Both the position numbers and the translations under genes were made by a program. From Shewanella sp. UCD-KL12 (lineage in GTDB: Bacteria > Pseudomonadota > Gammaproteobacteria > Enterobacterales > Shewanellaceae): a DNA stretch of 64,000 nucleotides. A model generated the notes under the pieces. The model was not told where the DNA came from. It worked only from the letters and a program-made list of their open reading frames with translations, and did no database searches. Each line of letters starts with the position of its first letter. Positions within the stretch are counted from its first letter, which is position 1. Shown here piece after piece: positions 1 through 11,093 of the stretch. The stretch spans positions 124,001 to 188,000 of the forward strand of contig NZ_MPHJ01000006.1 in the NCBI RefSeq assembly GCF_001957125.1, in the 5' to 3' direction.

Positions 1-3000
1 ATCGAATTGGCATCAGTTGCAAGTAAACCACCTCTGTTATCAAGGGATTGACTATCGATGCGATATACTGTGCCCGCACCTGTGATACGGCCACTTCGGT
101 TATTGAGGCTGTCACTGACGAGGGTTAATTGGTTATTGGCATGAATACTGCCACTAAGGTTATTGATATCACCACCATTAATGCTGACATCACCTATGGC
201 TTCAACAGTTCCTGACTGGTTACTTAAGTCGCCAGATAGAGCAATATTTCCAGAACTCAGCAACTGGCCATTATCATTAACAAGATTCGTCGCCGATAGC
301 AGGCCATCACCTAATAACAAAATGGCGCCCTGGTCATTATTAACCGAGCGAACGCCACTTAAATCCAAATAGGCATTAGCACCATCACTTGCAAGCACAG
401 TGCCTTGGCTGTTATTCAATGATTCGCCACTCAGTGCGACTTGAATACCTGAGAGCACTCCACCAATGTTACTTAAATAACTGGTACTACTAAGAGTGAC
501 ATTTTGAGCTTGTACTGTGCCGGCATCATTTGAGAAACTGCCGGCTTCGATATCAATGCCACCATTTGCAAGTATGACTCCGGCATTATTATTGAACCCG
601 TCAGCGGCCTTTATCTGTAATCCGCTCGCGCCATAAATAACCCCAGCCTGATTGTTCGCGCTACCTTGTAACTCGATACTCAAGTTACCCGCCGATTCGA
701 TATGACCATTGACTGAGCTTAAACGATTTAAATTCATCGTCTGATCTGTCAATGATGAGATAAAGCCAGCATCGTTATTCAGCTCATCACCAGTAAAGTG
801 CGCAATGCCGCTCTCAATACGGCCACTATTGCTCAGCTGTTCAAACCCCTCTACCGTCACACGATTTGCCGAAACAGTCCCTAAATTCGCCACAGTGTTA
901 GCACTAAGTAGTAAGTCCTGCTGACTGTATAGCAAACCACTATTGTCAACGACTGAGCCGCTCATCTCGAGTCTGGTATTCGCCGAAATATAGCCTTGGT
1001 TATCAATTGATTCTGCACCAGCATTGACACCTACCTGGTTGGCGGCCAGCACGCCCGTACTGCTATTATTTAGCCCACCATTCACTGTTAGCTCATTAGC
1101 TGCCTGAATTTGCCCTTGGTTATGGGTGTCTTGCGCCGATAACACTAAGTTACCGTTTGACAGCAGATCCCCTGAGTTTTGCAATGTTCCACTATGGCTC
1201 AAGGTCAGTGTTCCCTGTCCTTGATGAATAATGCTACCGTCGGTATTATCAAAACCCGTTAACACCATGTCCCAGTTTTGGGCATAGCTGGCTAATATCC
1301 CTTGGGTATTATTGAGGGAGTTAACGGCTAACAAATTCAATGCATTATTCATGCTGCCTGTAGCCAATATGGTGCCACCAGTATTGTCCAGCGCTGTTGC
1401 AGCTAATGTCACTTGGTTGGCTGAAATTGCCCCCGCCTTGTTGCTTATGCTGCTCACACTGTCTAAATTGACTTCTTGTGCCTGCACCGTACCGCCATCA
1501 TTGATGATAGATCCGGCATTGATAGCCAAATTCCCATCAGTCAACAGTACACCGCTGGTATTATCAAGCTCACCATCGGCCTTTAAATCCATGGAGTGAG
1601 CCGCGAAGATTATTCCCCCTTGGTTACTGGCATTGCCTGACAGCGCCAGGGTTAAATCAGCTGCCGATTCGATACGTCCAGCGTCATTGCTTAAGCTACC
1701 TAATGTCAGGCTTTGACTGCCTTGTGAGCTGAGCATTCCATTGTCATTAACCAGTGAGTTAGCCGTTAGGGCTAGCAGCCCTTGTGTGACTAAGCTGCCG
1801 GCGCTGTTATTTATAGTGCCGCCATCAAGCGTTAACGCGCCACCGCCTTGATGCAGCACTGAGCCGCCTTGGTTATTCAAGCTATTAGCAGTAATCAACA
1901 TAGAATTGGCATCGGTTGCGAGTAAACCGCTACCACTGTTATCTAGGATTTGACTATCGATGCGATATACTGTCCCCGCACCTGTTATGCGCCCACCTTG
2001 GTTATTCAGGCTGTCGCTGACGAGGGTTAACTGATTAGTGGCATGAATACTACCGCCAAGGTTATTGATATCACCACCATTGATGTTGACATCACCGATA
2101 GCTTCAACCACTCCCGACTGGTTACTCAAGTCGCCAGATAGGGCTATATTGCCTAAGCTCAACAACTGACCATTATCATTGATAAGATGAGTCGCAGATA
2201 ACAATCCATTACCTAGCATTAAAATCTCACCTTGAGTGTTGTCAATGCCAGAAGCGAGCTTTAACTCTTGTCCCATCGACTGGATCAGGCCTGATTGATT
2301 GTTTACTTGGTTAACTGAATTGATAATTAATGACTCACCAAACTCGCCACTGGCATAGATGGTGCCATTTTGGTTGTCCAAATCGATAGTATTGATTTGC
2401 AAAAGTTCGGCAACGAGTGTGCCTGTATTTTTTATCTCTTGTGTATCTAGGTTTAACGATGAGCTACCTATGACCCCTGTGTTAGTGAGATCGGTGACCG
2501 CTAGATTGAGTTGATTATTTGCGCTGATCTCGCCATCGTTTGATAGCGAGTTCGCAGTAATAGAAAGACTTTCAGCACCTTGATGAAGCAATACCCCATT
2601 GCTATTATTCAAGCTTGCTAGGTTTATTTTGCCCTGACCCGACTGGTTATAGATCAGTCCATCTTGGTTATTAAGATCTGCGACGAGAGTCAGATTAACG
2701 CCCTGTGCGGATAAAACCTGTCCTTTTTGGTTATCGAGTGAGCTAGCATTTAAATGCAACTTGCCTTCGGCAACCAGCAAGCCTTCGCGATTATCTATCT
2801 TGCTCTGTGCATCTAAGCTAATATCTGATGATGCCTGAACTATGCCTTGATGATTATTTAAGCCCCCAATCAAGGATAAATGAATATCACCTAAACTGGT
2901 GATAGTACCTTGTTGATTATTAAGCTGATCATTTTGGGCTAAGTCTAGTACGCCACTACCTGTATGGCGTATGACACCCAGTTGATTATTGATGGTTTGT

Positions 3001-6000
3001 CCAGTCGTACTCCAATCAGTACTATTAACCTCTAATAATCCTCCTTGGCTATTATCAAGTAGGCCTGAAAAACTAAAACTATCCCCTTTCGATAATACGA
3101 TGCCTGACTGGTTATTTATCTCTGCAAAGCTAAGCGCCATACTCGCAGACGACTCTATGATCCCATTTTGGTTATCAAGCCTATTACCCAATAACGCCAC
3201 ATTTTGGGCACTGACAACACCCGCACTATTATTCAGCTGCAGGCTATCAATCGTTAAGTCATTCTCGGCGCGGATCAGCCCCGCTATATTAACAAGCGTT
3301 TCACCTTTCAAACTCAAATCACTTGCTGATGCAATAACACCATTATGGTTAACAATATCGCCAGCTTGAAGCGCCAATTTAGCGCCTTCAGTGATTATGA
3401 CGCCATCTTGATTAGATAAACTATCACGAACTGCAAAATCAAGGTTCTCCCCTTGGGCGCTGATCTCGCCATTATGGTTACTCAGTGAGTTGACAGTAAA
3501 ACTTGCGCTCCCTTGTGTCTGAACCACGCCATTATCGTTGTTTAAACTTTCACCAGACAAAACTAAATCAGCTAACGCGTACACCTGGCCACGATTATTT
3601 ACCAAACTAGTTAGCGCTAATGCGCCACTGCCTGTATGCACCAGCATGCCATTGGTATTATCTATTGCTTGAGTCAATGTGAGAGTGTCACCGCTACTCT
3701 GGATCAAACCAGTGTTAATGATGCCATTAGTCACATCCAATACCAGTGATTCAGGGCTGGTACTGCTTGATAGTAAAACACCGGCGTTAAGTAAGTCCTC
3801 GGACTCAATAACAACTCGGTTAGCTTGAATATTTGCTTGGTTATCTATATTGGTTGCACTCAGAGATAACAGATCTGCGTTAATCATGCCCTGGTTATCA
3901 ATACTTTTAGCTGTAAGCTGTAAACCTTGGCTTGATGAAATAACACCTGCGGTATTTTGCACACTATCTGATATCAATAGGCTGAGATTATCACCGCCTT
4001 GCTGCAGGATTAACCCTGAGTGGTTTTGCAATTGCCCAGCATTGATGGTGGCACTATCAGCCGTTGTGACCAACTCACCAGTGGTATTGTCGAATAATTG
4101 GCTAACCGCTAAATCTAACCCCAGTTTTGCCTCGATTCGCCCCTGCTGATTGATAAGGTTATTACTGACAAATGCAACCCGATCGCCCAATATTTGGCTA
4201 CCCGTGTTATCGATAATTCCTGAGTTAATTGCTATATCATTGGCTAATATCTGCCCAGATACTTGGTTCAAGCTGGAGTTGTCGAGGCTTGAAGCAGTAA
4301 TATCAAGCCGCTGCGCAGCTATCGTGCCAGCTTGGTTATTAAGATGTTGAGTGGCATTAATGACTAATGCCTGTTCACCAGAGGCAAGCAGCTTTCCATG
4401 AGTGTTGTTCACTTCTACCGCATTTATTACAAGCCCAGCATCAGACTGAATTAACCCATCAAGGTTAATCAATGAGTCTGTGTTTACAGCGAGCAGACCT
4501 TGGCTAAATATTTGGCCATCTTGATTGTCCAAAGCAGAGCCGACATCCATTGTGAGCTCGCCTGCACCAACTAACGCGATACTGCCTCGGTTAACCAGCG
4601 TATCACTGGTTAACGCCCCACCAGCGGCAACAATATCGGCGTTATTGGTTAACGAGTCAGTCTCAATGTTGAGGTTTGACGCCCCTAAATATCCTTGGTT
4701 AGCGATTGAGTCACTTTGAATAGAGAGGTTATCAGCACTCATCACTCCCGTTGAGGTTAAGTTTGTTGCGATGATATTTAAACTAGGCGTTTGCTCAGCA
4801 CTTATGTTCGCCAGTGCCTGTTCACTCGCTATCAGATATCCATCGTTGATTAAGTTGCTGACATTAACATGCCCTTTCCCCACTTCGATAACACCGGTAT
4901 GTTTGAGCTCGCTAGCCGTTACATCCAACTCTCCAGCTAAAATACTCCCTGAGTTGTCGACATTAGTGGCTATCACGTCTAGCAAGCCAGCCTCTACAAC
5001 ACCTTTATTCTCCAATACGTCAGTGTTAATGATCAGCCCAGATGCTGAACTTAGAATTGCAGAGTCAAGATTTGAAATCATCGATGAAACTAGACTTAAC
5101 TCTCCTTGACCTGCAAATGTGATCGCACCTGAGTTGAGTAGTGAGTCAGCTTGAATTATCGCTTCGCCACCGCCAGCATAAATCACTCCACCTAGGTTAT
5201 TCAGTGTTTGTGTAACGCTAAGAGCTAAAGACTTCCCTTCAGAATCAAACCCGACAATTTCACCAGCTTCATTAAGTAAGCTATTGGCCGTAATGCTTAC
5301 CTGTCCACCATGAATATTGCCTTCAATGTTGTTAAGTGCGGTGGTGTGAATAATCAATTCACCTTGGCTGTTGATGGTTCCGTTCAGGTTCTCCAACTGG
5401 CTGGCAGAAAGCTGTAAAGCCGTGTTGCCAGCTAACAGCCCAAGATTGGTGACTTGGGTAGCGTCGATCACTAAGTGATTGGCGACAATAGCGCCTTCGT
5501 TAGTTAAAGTATGAGTATTGATGTCGGCATTATCGGCAAGGATTTCACCGTTTTGTCCTTGACGTAAACTATCAGTAGTGAGGCTCAGTTCAGCGGCTGA
5601 AATGGTGCCATCAGAGTCTATGCTCTGACTGTTAATCACTAAACTATCCGTTGAAGTTATCTGCCCGCTTAACGTGTTATCTATTTCATCAACATCAAAA
5701 ATACTGTTATTTGCCGCCACCAATCCATGATGATTAATCAACTGTTGGCTCTCGAGCTCGAGGTTTTGATAAAATTCAAGACGCCCTTGGTTATTATTGA
5801 CCTGTATCGCTTGCACACTGTTATTGGTTGCGTTACTGCCGATAATCCCTTGCCTGTTATCTAATAGTGCTTCAACATTTATACTTACCTGATCGCCACC
5901 GGTTACGAGTAATACACCATTTTGATTGTTGAAATTGACTGTATTTAGCACAGTATTTTGGCCCGTTTGTATCAGACCATCAGTGTTATCAAGTAAGTCG

Positions 6001-9000
6001 GTATCTAACGCTAGCGTCCCATCGACTAAAATCATGCCTTGGTTGCGAATATCAGCACTGCTAAATTGTGCATCCCCAGCTTCTATGACACCTAAGTTAA
6101 TAATATTATCAACAGACATGACTAACTGGCTGGCGCTAATCCCTGCAGTAGCAGTATTGAGCAATCCTGACATATTTAATGTCATAAGCCCTTTGCTGGC
6201 TAACGTGCCTGTATTTGTAAGCTCTTCTGCATCTATCTCCATATTCCCCATTGATGCAATGACTCCGGCCTCATTGCGCAATGTATCGAAATTGAGATTG
6301 AGTGCCTGATCCGACTGATTAAAAGCCTCAATTACGCCATTTTTATTAATTAACTCTGAGCCAGATAAACCGATCGTCCCCGCAGATAACCTTCCGCCTT
6401 GGTTGTTGATAGTTTGGCTTACACTTATTTCCATAGCGCCCTGATCTAGCACCATGATATTGCCACTATCATTATTTATCTTGTCCGCAATCAATCTAGC
6501 TTGCTGACTCGATTGGATTAAACCTGACTCATTGCTCACATTAGCGGCTTCGAGTTCTAAAGCTCCAGCAGTAAAGATAGCCCCTGATTGGTTTAATAAA
6601 TCTGCAAGAGGCGCTATCGTCATTTTGCCTTGTCCGCTATGAACTAAGGTGCCATATTGGTTATCTAGGTGTAGATTGCTTAACGTAAAATCATCACTAT
6701 CGGTGACTATGCTGCCTCGGTTAACGAGGTTGTCAGCATCAATGGTTAACTCTCCCGTTTCACTGCTTTCAGCTTGATGGTCATTCACAGCCCTAATTAA
6801 TCCACTATTATTTAGTTGCGATACCGACAAATTGGCATACTGACTAATAATGCTGCCTTGATTCTCTAGTCCTAATGCATTTAATTGAATAATCTCGCTG
6901 ATGAAACTGCCTGTATTAGTCATATCCAAGGCATTAAGCTCAAGGCTTTGGGCACTTAACACACCGACAATGTTATGCAGCTCTGTTGTTTCTACTAATA
7001 GCTGTTGTTCGGCCTCTATATAGCCTTGATCATTTGTCAGTTTATCGGTGTCAATGAAGACACTCTGTCCAAGTAAAGAGCCCTGTCGGTTAACCACCTC
7101 ATCAGCTGTAACATTAAGCCTATGACCCGCAGAAACCTGCCCTTGCTGATTAGTAAACACAGGTACGCTAAGTGACAGGTCGGTATTAGCCCACAATAAA
7201 CCTTCATCATTGTTGAAGTGCTTAGTATCAATCGCTAGCAGCTCTGACCCAATATGAACAATCTGACCTTTTTGGTTATCTATCTCTTCTGCCGATAAAC
7301 TAAATGCCTGACCTGATGACTGTATAACCCCTTCTACATTACTTAAACTACGGGTTACATTGAGTACCAAGCTGTTGTCTTGCGTCCCAGAAGCTAATGT
7401 CAGCCCCTGATCATTTACAAAATCTTGAGCATGTACGCCAACGATATCTCCCTGAACTATACCTTGTTGGTTATTAACTTCTGGCGCGGTAAGATTGATT
7501 TGATTTCCTAAGATGATGCCTTGGCTGTTATCTAACCGCTCAGTAAGCTCAAGCTTCATTTCACCTGAGCCTAGGTGGGTTATACTCCCGGATTTATTGC
7601 TCAAAGAGTCTGTACTTAGCTCAACATTTTCACTGCTAAACTGCAGCAGTCCATTATCGTTATTCAGTGTGTTGATAACTTGAATGTCAGGTGAGGCTTC
7701 AGCGGCAAATAGCAGGTTACCGCTGTTCATAATGTCATTCACGTAGAGACTAGTTTGCTCTTTTGCCTCGAAAGTCCCGCTGTTAGTAAATTGACTTGTC
7801 TCAGCGCTCAACTGGCCCAAAGAGAGCCAATCACTGTGATTAACAATACTATCAGCCGCATGAATATTACTGTCACCTTCAGTGACTAGCATGCCACTAT
7901 TGAGTGTTAACGATTGACCTTCAAAACTAAATATTCCCGACTCGCCAAACTGATAAATACTTCCTTGTTCGAGCTCAAGAGCATCGATATTAAACTCGAT
8001 ATTTACAGCCTGAACATCACCTGAGTTGACGAAAGCTTGAGCATTAATAGTCAAATCACTCGCACTTAGACTTCCTTGATTATCCAATATGTCAGAGTCT
8101 ATATTTAACCGGTCAGCTTGCAGCGTTCCTTCAGCTAGATTCGACAAACTTGAAGCAGCTAATGAGATATCAGAGGCATTAACGATACTGCCTTGGTTAA
8201 CCAACTCCCCTTGGCTATCAATATTCAAACTCGCGCCAGTCGTTAACTGTCCTTGCAAGTTTAAGCCTGAATAAACAGCACCATTTTGATATATGTTATT
8301 GGCAACAATATTGAGTTCATCGCCAGCAGCCAGTGTTCCCTCGTTAATTAAATCTTTCTCAGTGTTAACCTCTAAATTTGTAGAATAAGTGCTTCCTAAG
8401 GTCACAATATCGCCGAGGCTAGAAGATAAGGTTAACGAGTCATTTGCCATGGTATCTTTAAGTCTCAGCTCACCAGTAGCGGTTAACTCCATCTCATTGA
8501 CAGCATTAAAAACACCATCACTTCGAACCCCAACCCCCGCTTCTGTTGCTATTAAGGTGATATTGTTTGCGTACATACCTCCAAGACTTGAAGCGTCGAG
8601 AGCAAAATCAACATTTGCTCCCCCTTGACTGACAATTGGCGTGATCTCACCGGTTGTGTAATCGTAGTAATTAACTCCGGTCACTAAATTGAGGTTGTCA
8701 CCATAAAGAGCAGCATTGAGGATTATAGCTCGGCTCAAAATATCAAACTGACTGATATTACTGGCATTCATTCCAGTACCATCAAATACCACACTGCCTT
8801 TTGATACATCAAAACCAAGTAGCTGGCCATCGAGAAAGTCTGGTACTCCTGTCGTGAAGGTGACTTTTGGCGTGTTAATAAATCCACAACCGTTACATGT
8901 AATTCCATTCTGGTTTGCCAATACAAACTCTGCCGCACTACCTAGCACTTCGCTATAACCTAAAAGGCTTGAGCTTGAGCTGCCGGTAACTTCTGCAAGA

Positions 9001-9371
9001 ATGATTTTCGCACTGCCACCGCTTAACCTGCGGTTACCATCAGTCCATCCCCCTAAAGCTGATATCAAGGGGTTACTGCTGTTATTGAGAATTAGTCCAT
9101 TGGCAGATACATTGTATTTATTGAATTTGTTGTGGGAAACACCAGCTTTACTGGCCTCTGCAATGTCTATGACCAAGGTGCCATTAGCTGAATACTTAAG
9201 GCCTGCTTGATTATTACCACTTGCATTAGTGTCGACCTCAACACCTGCGCTCTTAATCATCTGTAGCGCTACTTCATTCCTCTCATTCGCTTGAACAGCA
9301 AGCAGGAGTGGATTAAAAGTCATCACAAAAATTAATGAGTAGCTTGTTATTTTACGCAGTTTGTAATTCAT
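1..9371 (-). CDS. TpsA-type filamentous haemagglutinin-like exoprotein (partial, C-terminus off the window)
   Basis: This is the secreted partner of a two-partner secretion system, probably a surface adhesin. I followed the minus frame from an ATG at 9371 (AAGGA six bases upstream) and sampled it at many points to position 1 without a stop, giving at least 3123 codons. Residues 1-29 look like a signal peptide. The next ~250 residues match the TPS secretion domain, with the hallmark ANQNGITCNGCGFINT near residue 150. The rest is a monotonous array of roughly 20-residue units of the type LxNxxGxIxAxxxLxL, as in haemagglutinin-repeat beta-helices. Longer-period copies lie about 1.9 kb and 0.97 kb apart. 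It sits 12 bp after tpsB, so the two are one operon. The C-terminus is not visible, so an adhesin cannot be separated from a contact-dependent inhibition toxin (CdiA). Confidence 0.9.
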   Translation of the reverse strand, partial: MNYKLRKITSYSLIFVMTFNPLLLAVQANERNEVALQMIKSAGVEVDTNASGNNQAGLKYSANGTLVIDIAEASKAGVSHNKFNKYNVSANGLILNNSSNPLISALGGWTDGNRRLSGGSAKIILAEVTGSSSSSLLGYSEVLGSAAEFVLANQNGITCNGCGFINTPKVTFTTGVPDFLDGQLLGFDVSKGSVVFDGTGMNASNISQFDILSRAIILNAALYGDNLNLVTGVNYYDYTTGEITPIVSQGGANVDFALDASSLGGMYANNITLIATEAGVGVRSDGVFNAVNEMELTATGELRLKDTMANDSLTLSSSLGDIVTLGSTYSTNLEVNTEKDLINEGTLAAGDELNIVANNIYQNGAVYSGLNLQGQLTTGASLNIDSQGELVNQGSIVNASDISLAASSLSNLAEGTLQADRLNIDSDILDNQGSLSASDLTINAQAFVNSGDVQAVNIEFNIDALELEQGSIYQFGESGIFSFEGQSLTLNSGMLVTEGDSNIHAADSIVNHSDWLSLGQLSAETSQFTNSGTFEAKEQTSLYVNDIMNSGNLLFAAEASPDIQVINTLNNDNGLLQFSSENVELSTDSLSNKSGSITHLGSGEMKLELTERLDNSQGIILGNQINLTAPEVNNQQGIVQGDIVGVHAQDFVNDQGLTLASGTQDNSLVLNVTRSLSNVEGVIQSSGQAFSLSAEEIDNQKGQIVHIGSELLAIDTKHFNNDEGLLWANTDLSLSVPVFTNQQGQVSAGHRLNVTADEVVNRQGSLLGQSVFIDTDKLTNDQGYIEAEQQLLVETTELHNIVGVLSAQSLELNALDMTNTGSFISEIIQLNALGLENQGSIISQYANLSVSQLNNSGLIRAVNDHQAESSETGELTIDADNLVNRGSIVTDSDDFTLSNLHLDNQYGTLVHSGQGKMTIAPLADLLNQSGAIFTAGALELEAANVSNESGLIQSSQQARLIADKINNDSGNIMVLDQGAMEISVSQTINNQGGRLSAGTIGLSGSELINKNGVIEAFNQSDQALNLNFDTLRNEAGVIASMGNMEIDAEELTNTGTLASKGLMTLNMSGLLNTATAGISASQLVMSVDNIINLGVIEAGDAQFSSADIRNQGMILVDGTLALDTDLLDNTDGLIQTGQNTVLNTVNFNNQNGVLLVTGGDQVSINVEALLDNRQGIIGSNATNNSVQAIQVNNNQGRLEFYQNLELESQQLINHHGLVAANNSIFDVDEIDNTLSGQITSTDSLVINSQSIDSDGTISAAELSLTTDSLRQGQNGEILADNADINTHTLTNEGAIVANHLVIDATQVTNLGLLAGNTALQLSASQLENLNGTINSQGELIIHTTALNNIEGNIHGGQVSITANSLLNEAGEIVGFDSEGKSLALSVTQTLNNLGGVIYAGGGEAIIQADSLLNSGAITFAGQGELSLVSSMISNLDSAILSSASGLIINTDVLENKGVVEAGLLDVIATNVDNSGSILAGELDVTASELKHTGVIEVGKGHVNVSNLINDGYLIASEQALANISAEQTPSLNIIATNLTSTGVMSADNLSIQSDSIANQGYLGASNLNIETDSLTNNADIVAAGGALTSDTLVNRGSIALVGAGELTMDVGSALDNQDGQIFSQGLLAVNTDSLINLDGLIQSDAGLVINAVEVNNTHGKLLASGEQALVINATQHLNNQAGTIAAQRLDITASSLDNSSLNQVSGQILANDIAINSGIIDNTGSQILGDRVAFVSNNLINQQGRIEAKLGLDLAVSQLFDNTTGELVTTADSATINAGQLQNHSGLILQQGGDNLSLLISDSVQNTAGVISSSQGLQLTAKSIDNQGMINADLLSLSATNIDNQANIQANRVVIESEDLLNAGVLLSSSTSPESLVLDVTNGIINTGLIQSSGDTLTLTQAIDNTNGMLVHTGSGALALTSLVNNRGQVYALADLVLSGESLNNDNGVVQTQGSASFTVNSLSNHNGEISAQGENLDFAVRDSLSNQDGVIITEGAKLALQAGDIVNHNGVIASASDLSLKGETLVNIAGLIRAENDLTIDSLQLNNSAGVVSAQNVALLGNRLDNQNGIIESSASMALSFAEINNQSGIVLSKGDSFSFSGLLDNSQGGLLEVNSTDWSTTGQTINNQLGVIRHTGSGVLDLAQNDQLNNQQGTITSLGDIHLSLIGGLNNHQGIVQASSDISLDAQSKIDNREGLLVAEGKLHLNASSLDNQKGQVLSAQGVNLTLVADLNNQDGLIYNQSGQGKINLASLNNSNGVLLHQGAESLSITANSLSNDGEISANNQLNLAVTDLTNTGVIGSSSLNLDTQEIKNTGTLVAELLQINTIDLDNQNGTIYASGEFGESLIINSVNQVNNQSGLIQSMGQELKLASGIDNTQGEILMLGNGLLSATHLINDNGQLLSLGNIALSGDLSNQSGVVEAIGDVNINGGDINNLGGSIHATNQLTLVSDSLNNQGGRITGAGTVYRIDSQILDNSGSGLLATDANSMLITANSLNNQGGSVLHQGGGALTLDGGTINNSAGSLVTQGLLALTANSLVNDNGMLSSQGSQSLTLGSLSNDAGRIESAADLTLALSGNASNQGGIIFAAHSMDLKADGELDNTSGVLLTDGNLAINAGSIINDGGTVQAQEVNLDSVSSISNKAGAISANQVTLAATALDNTGGTILATGSMNNALNLLAVNSLNNTQGILASYAQNWDMVLTGFDNTDGSIIHQGQGTLTLSHSGTLQNSGDLLSNGNLVLSAQDTHNQGQIQAANELTVNGGLNNSSTGVLAANQVGVNAGAESIDNQGYISANTRLEMSGSVVDNSGLLYSQQDLLLSANTVANLGTVSANRVTVEGFEQLSNSGRIESGIAHFTGDELNNDAGFISSLTDQTMNLNRLSSVNGHIESAGNLSIELQGSANNQAGVIYGASGLQIKAADGFNNNAGVILANGGIDIEAGSFSNDAGTVQAQNVTLSSTSYLSNIGGVLSGIQVALSGESLNNSQGTVLASDGANAYLDLSGVRSVNNDQGAILLLGDGLLSATNLVNDNGQLLSSGNIALSGDLSNQSGTVEAIGDVSINGGDINNLSGSIHANNQLTLVSDSLNNRSGRITGAGTVYRIDSQSLDNRGGLLATDANS

Positions 9372-9383
9372 CAGCTTTCCTTG

Positions 9384-11093
9384 CTAAAAATTGATGCCGA
9401 CAGTGATATCGAACACATAATCCTCTGCATTCAAAATATCTGGCATTCTTAACGCTCTTGCATATGAAGCACTTAAATTTATATTTCTGTATGAGCCTCT
9501 AAACCCTGCTATCGCCCCAGCCATCCACTCTGATTCTAAATCCGGATACTCAGGTAGATTAGATATCCCTACATCTACACCGGCAAATAAACTCAGATTT
9601 ACGGGGTTGAGCCAACTCACATTTATTGGCGTGTTAAAATCATTTCTTAGATAGCCGCCGTGATAGCCGAATAAACTGTCGTTTGCGATACCGCGAACTG
9701 AGTAGCGCCCACCAACAGACAAGCCCTCAGAGGTCAAAATCTCTGCGGGAGAGCTCAGCAAATGGATTGAAGAGAGGTATTGAATATATTGTGCCCCCAA
9801 CTCAAAAGAGGTAGAGAAAGAGAGGTCTAATTGATATTTGGTAAACTGATAATCCAACTCTGCTTCAACTAAGTTTGTTGATGCGTCAAACCAAGGAACA
9901 CTATGATCTATTTGGGCTCGGCCATTAAATGAACCAAAATTAAAGTAACGCGTATAGTCAGCTGATACTTGCCATATATAGAGCGTTCTTGAAGAGGTCT
10001 CTAGATATACATCTTCGATATAATTTTTGTTCTCTTTACGCACAAAAGAAGCTGCAACATTAATTTTGTCTCTTTCACCGCGATAAAGCATATGTTCAAC
10101 TTTGGCACTCGTATTTAATGATGAACCATGTGTAAAAAAGTTAACAACATTCCCTAATACAGTTTGCCCATACTCAAAATAAGTTCCATTGACAGAAAAA
10201 AACCAATAACCATATGGAATGTTACCGATAAGCGAATAACTACGAGACTTGGACTCTGGTAAGTCGTGCTCACCTATATTGGATGAAAAAGAAGTAATCA
10301 AGCTATCATTAAGACCGAATAAATTATCGTATATCAGGTATCCATCGAGTTGATATAATCCCGTCTCTTCAATTCCAGTATTACTAACACTTAACGAACC
10401 ACGCCATGAAGGCGATATATGATTATTAACAACAACAACTGAGCTGCCTTGAGAGTCGCCAGGAGATAAAGCTGTGGTCGCTTGGTTTTGACCAAGCCTG
10501 TTTAAGTTTTCTAGCCCTTGCTCAATATCTCTTAGGTTCAACACATTGCCATTTTCGATAGGAAATGACATTGCTAACTGCCTGTCCGTCAACGTTTGTT
10601 CAGAAGCAAGAATAGACTGTAAGTATCCCTCTACAACGACAATGACTAACTGCCCACTAGATAGATCTTGAGGCTTAATATAAGCACGGCTGGTAATGTA
10701 ACCGTTCGCAATATAATGATCTGATATTTCGGTAACTAACTGGTTTATAATGGTAAGGCTTAAGCATCTATGATTATACTTTTGAGCAACACCCTCAATT
10801 GCCAACTCACCGAACACGGTAACACCTTCGATAGTTATATCGCTTATATCGAAGCAAGGCCCATCACTTTCAACGGTTTGTTTTAGTTCTTGTTCAGCCT
10901 CTGTGACATCGATAAATATATCTTGCTTATTGATGAGTGGAGTAATTTTATTTTCAACTCTGGTCATCCCTTGTTTTATCAATTTTTCATGATGGTCATT
11001 TGTAGTTTTGGCAAAGACATATCCCGATGATATCGAGAATAAAGTCGATAAAACAAATACAAAAATAACTAACGAGCGCCAACTTTTCGACAT
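9384..11093 (-). CDS. TpsB outer-membrane transporter (ShlB/FhaC family)
   Basis: This 569-residue protein should form the Omp85-type pore that exports the neighbouring TpsA across the outer membrane. An N-terminal hydrophobic segment (residues 7-28) is a signal peptide. A POTRA-type region follows, including CFDISDITIEG near residue 80 and a second POTRA-like stretch with the SRAYIKPQDLSSGQL segment. The C-terminal ~350 residues alternate in beta-strand fashion, carry the Omp85 lid-loop signature as YSVRGI, and end in the aromatic residue F typical of outer-membrane barrels. Length is normal for ShlB/HecB proteins. It is the first gene of the tpsB-tpsA operon, and the 12-bp gap to tpsA supports coexpression. 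Family assignment is firm; the only expected substrate is the adjacent exoprotein. Confidence 0.92.
   Translation of the reverse strand: MSKSWRSLVIFVFVLSTLFSISSGYVFAKTTNDHHEKLIKQGMTRVENKITPLINKQDIFIDVTEAEQELKQTVESDGPCFDISDITIEGVTVFGELAIEGVAQKYNHRCLSLTIINQLVTEISDHYIANGYITSRAYIKPQDLSSGQLVIVVVEGYLQSILASEQTLTDRQLAMSFPIENGNVLNLRDIEQGLENLNRLGQNQATTALSPGDSQGSSVVVVNNHISPSWRGSLSVSNTGIEETGLYQLDGYLIYDNLFGLNDSLITSFSSNIGEHDLPESKSRSYSLIGNIPYGYWFFSVNGTYFEYGQTVLGNVVNFFTHGSSLNTSAKVEHMLYRGERDKINVAASFVRKENKNYIEDVYLETSSRTLYIWQVSADYTRYFNFGSFNGRAQIDHSVPWFDASTNLVEAELDYQFTKYQLDLSFSTSFELGAQYIQYLSSIHLLSSPAEILTSEGLSVGGRYSVRGIANDSLFGYHGGYLRNDFNTPINVSWLNPVNLSLFAGVDVGISNLPEYPDLESEWMAGAIAGFRGSYRNINLSASYARALRMPDILNAEDYVFDITVGINF

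Noticed and set aside
1..9210. Many plus-strand ORFs of 60-127 codons across the first 9 kb
   Set aside because: They are antisense to one continuous minus-strand frame encoding the repetitive TpsA exoprotein; their products lack ribosome sites and family features.
1..9371. Calling the exoprotein CdiA (contact-dependent inhibition)
   Set aside because: The toxin tail and immunity gene would lie beyond position 1, outside the window; the visible part does not distinguish CdiA from an adhesin.
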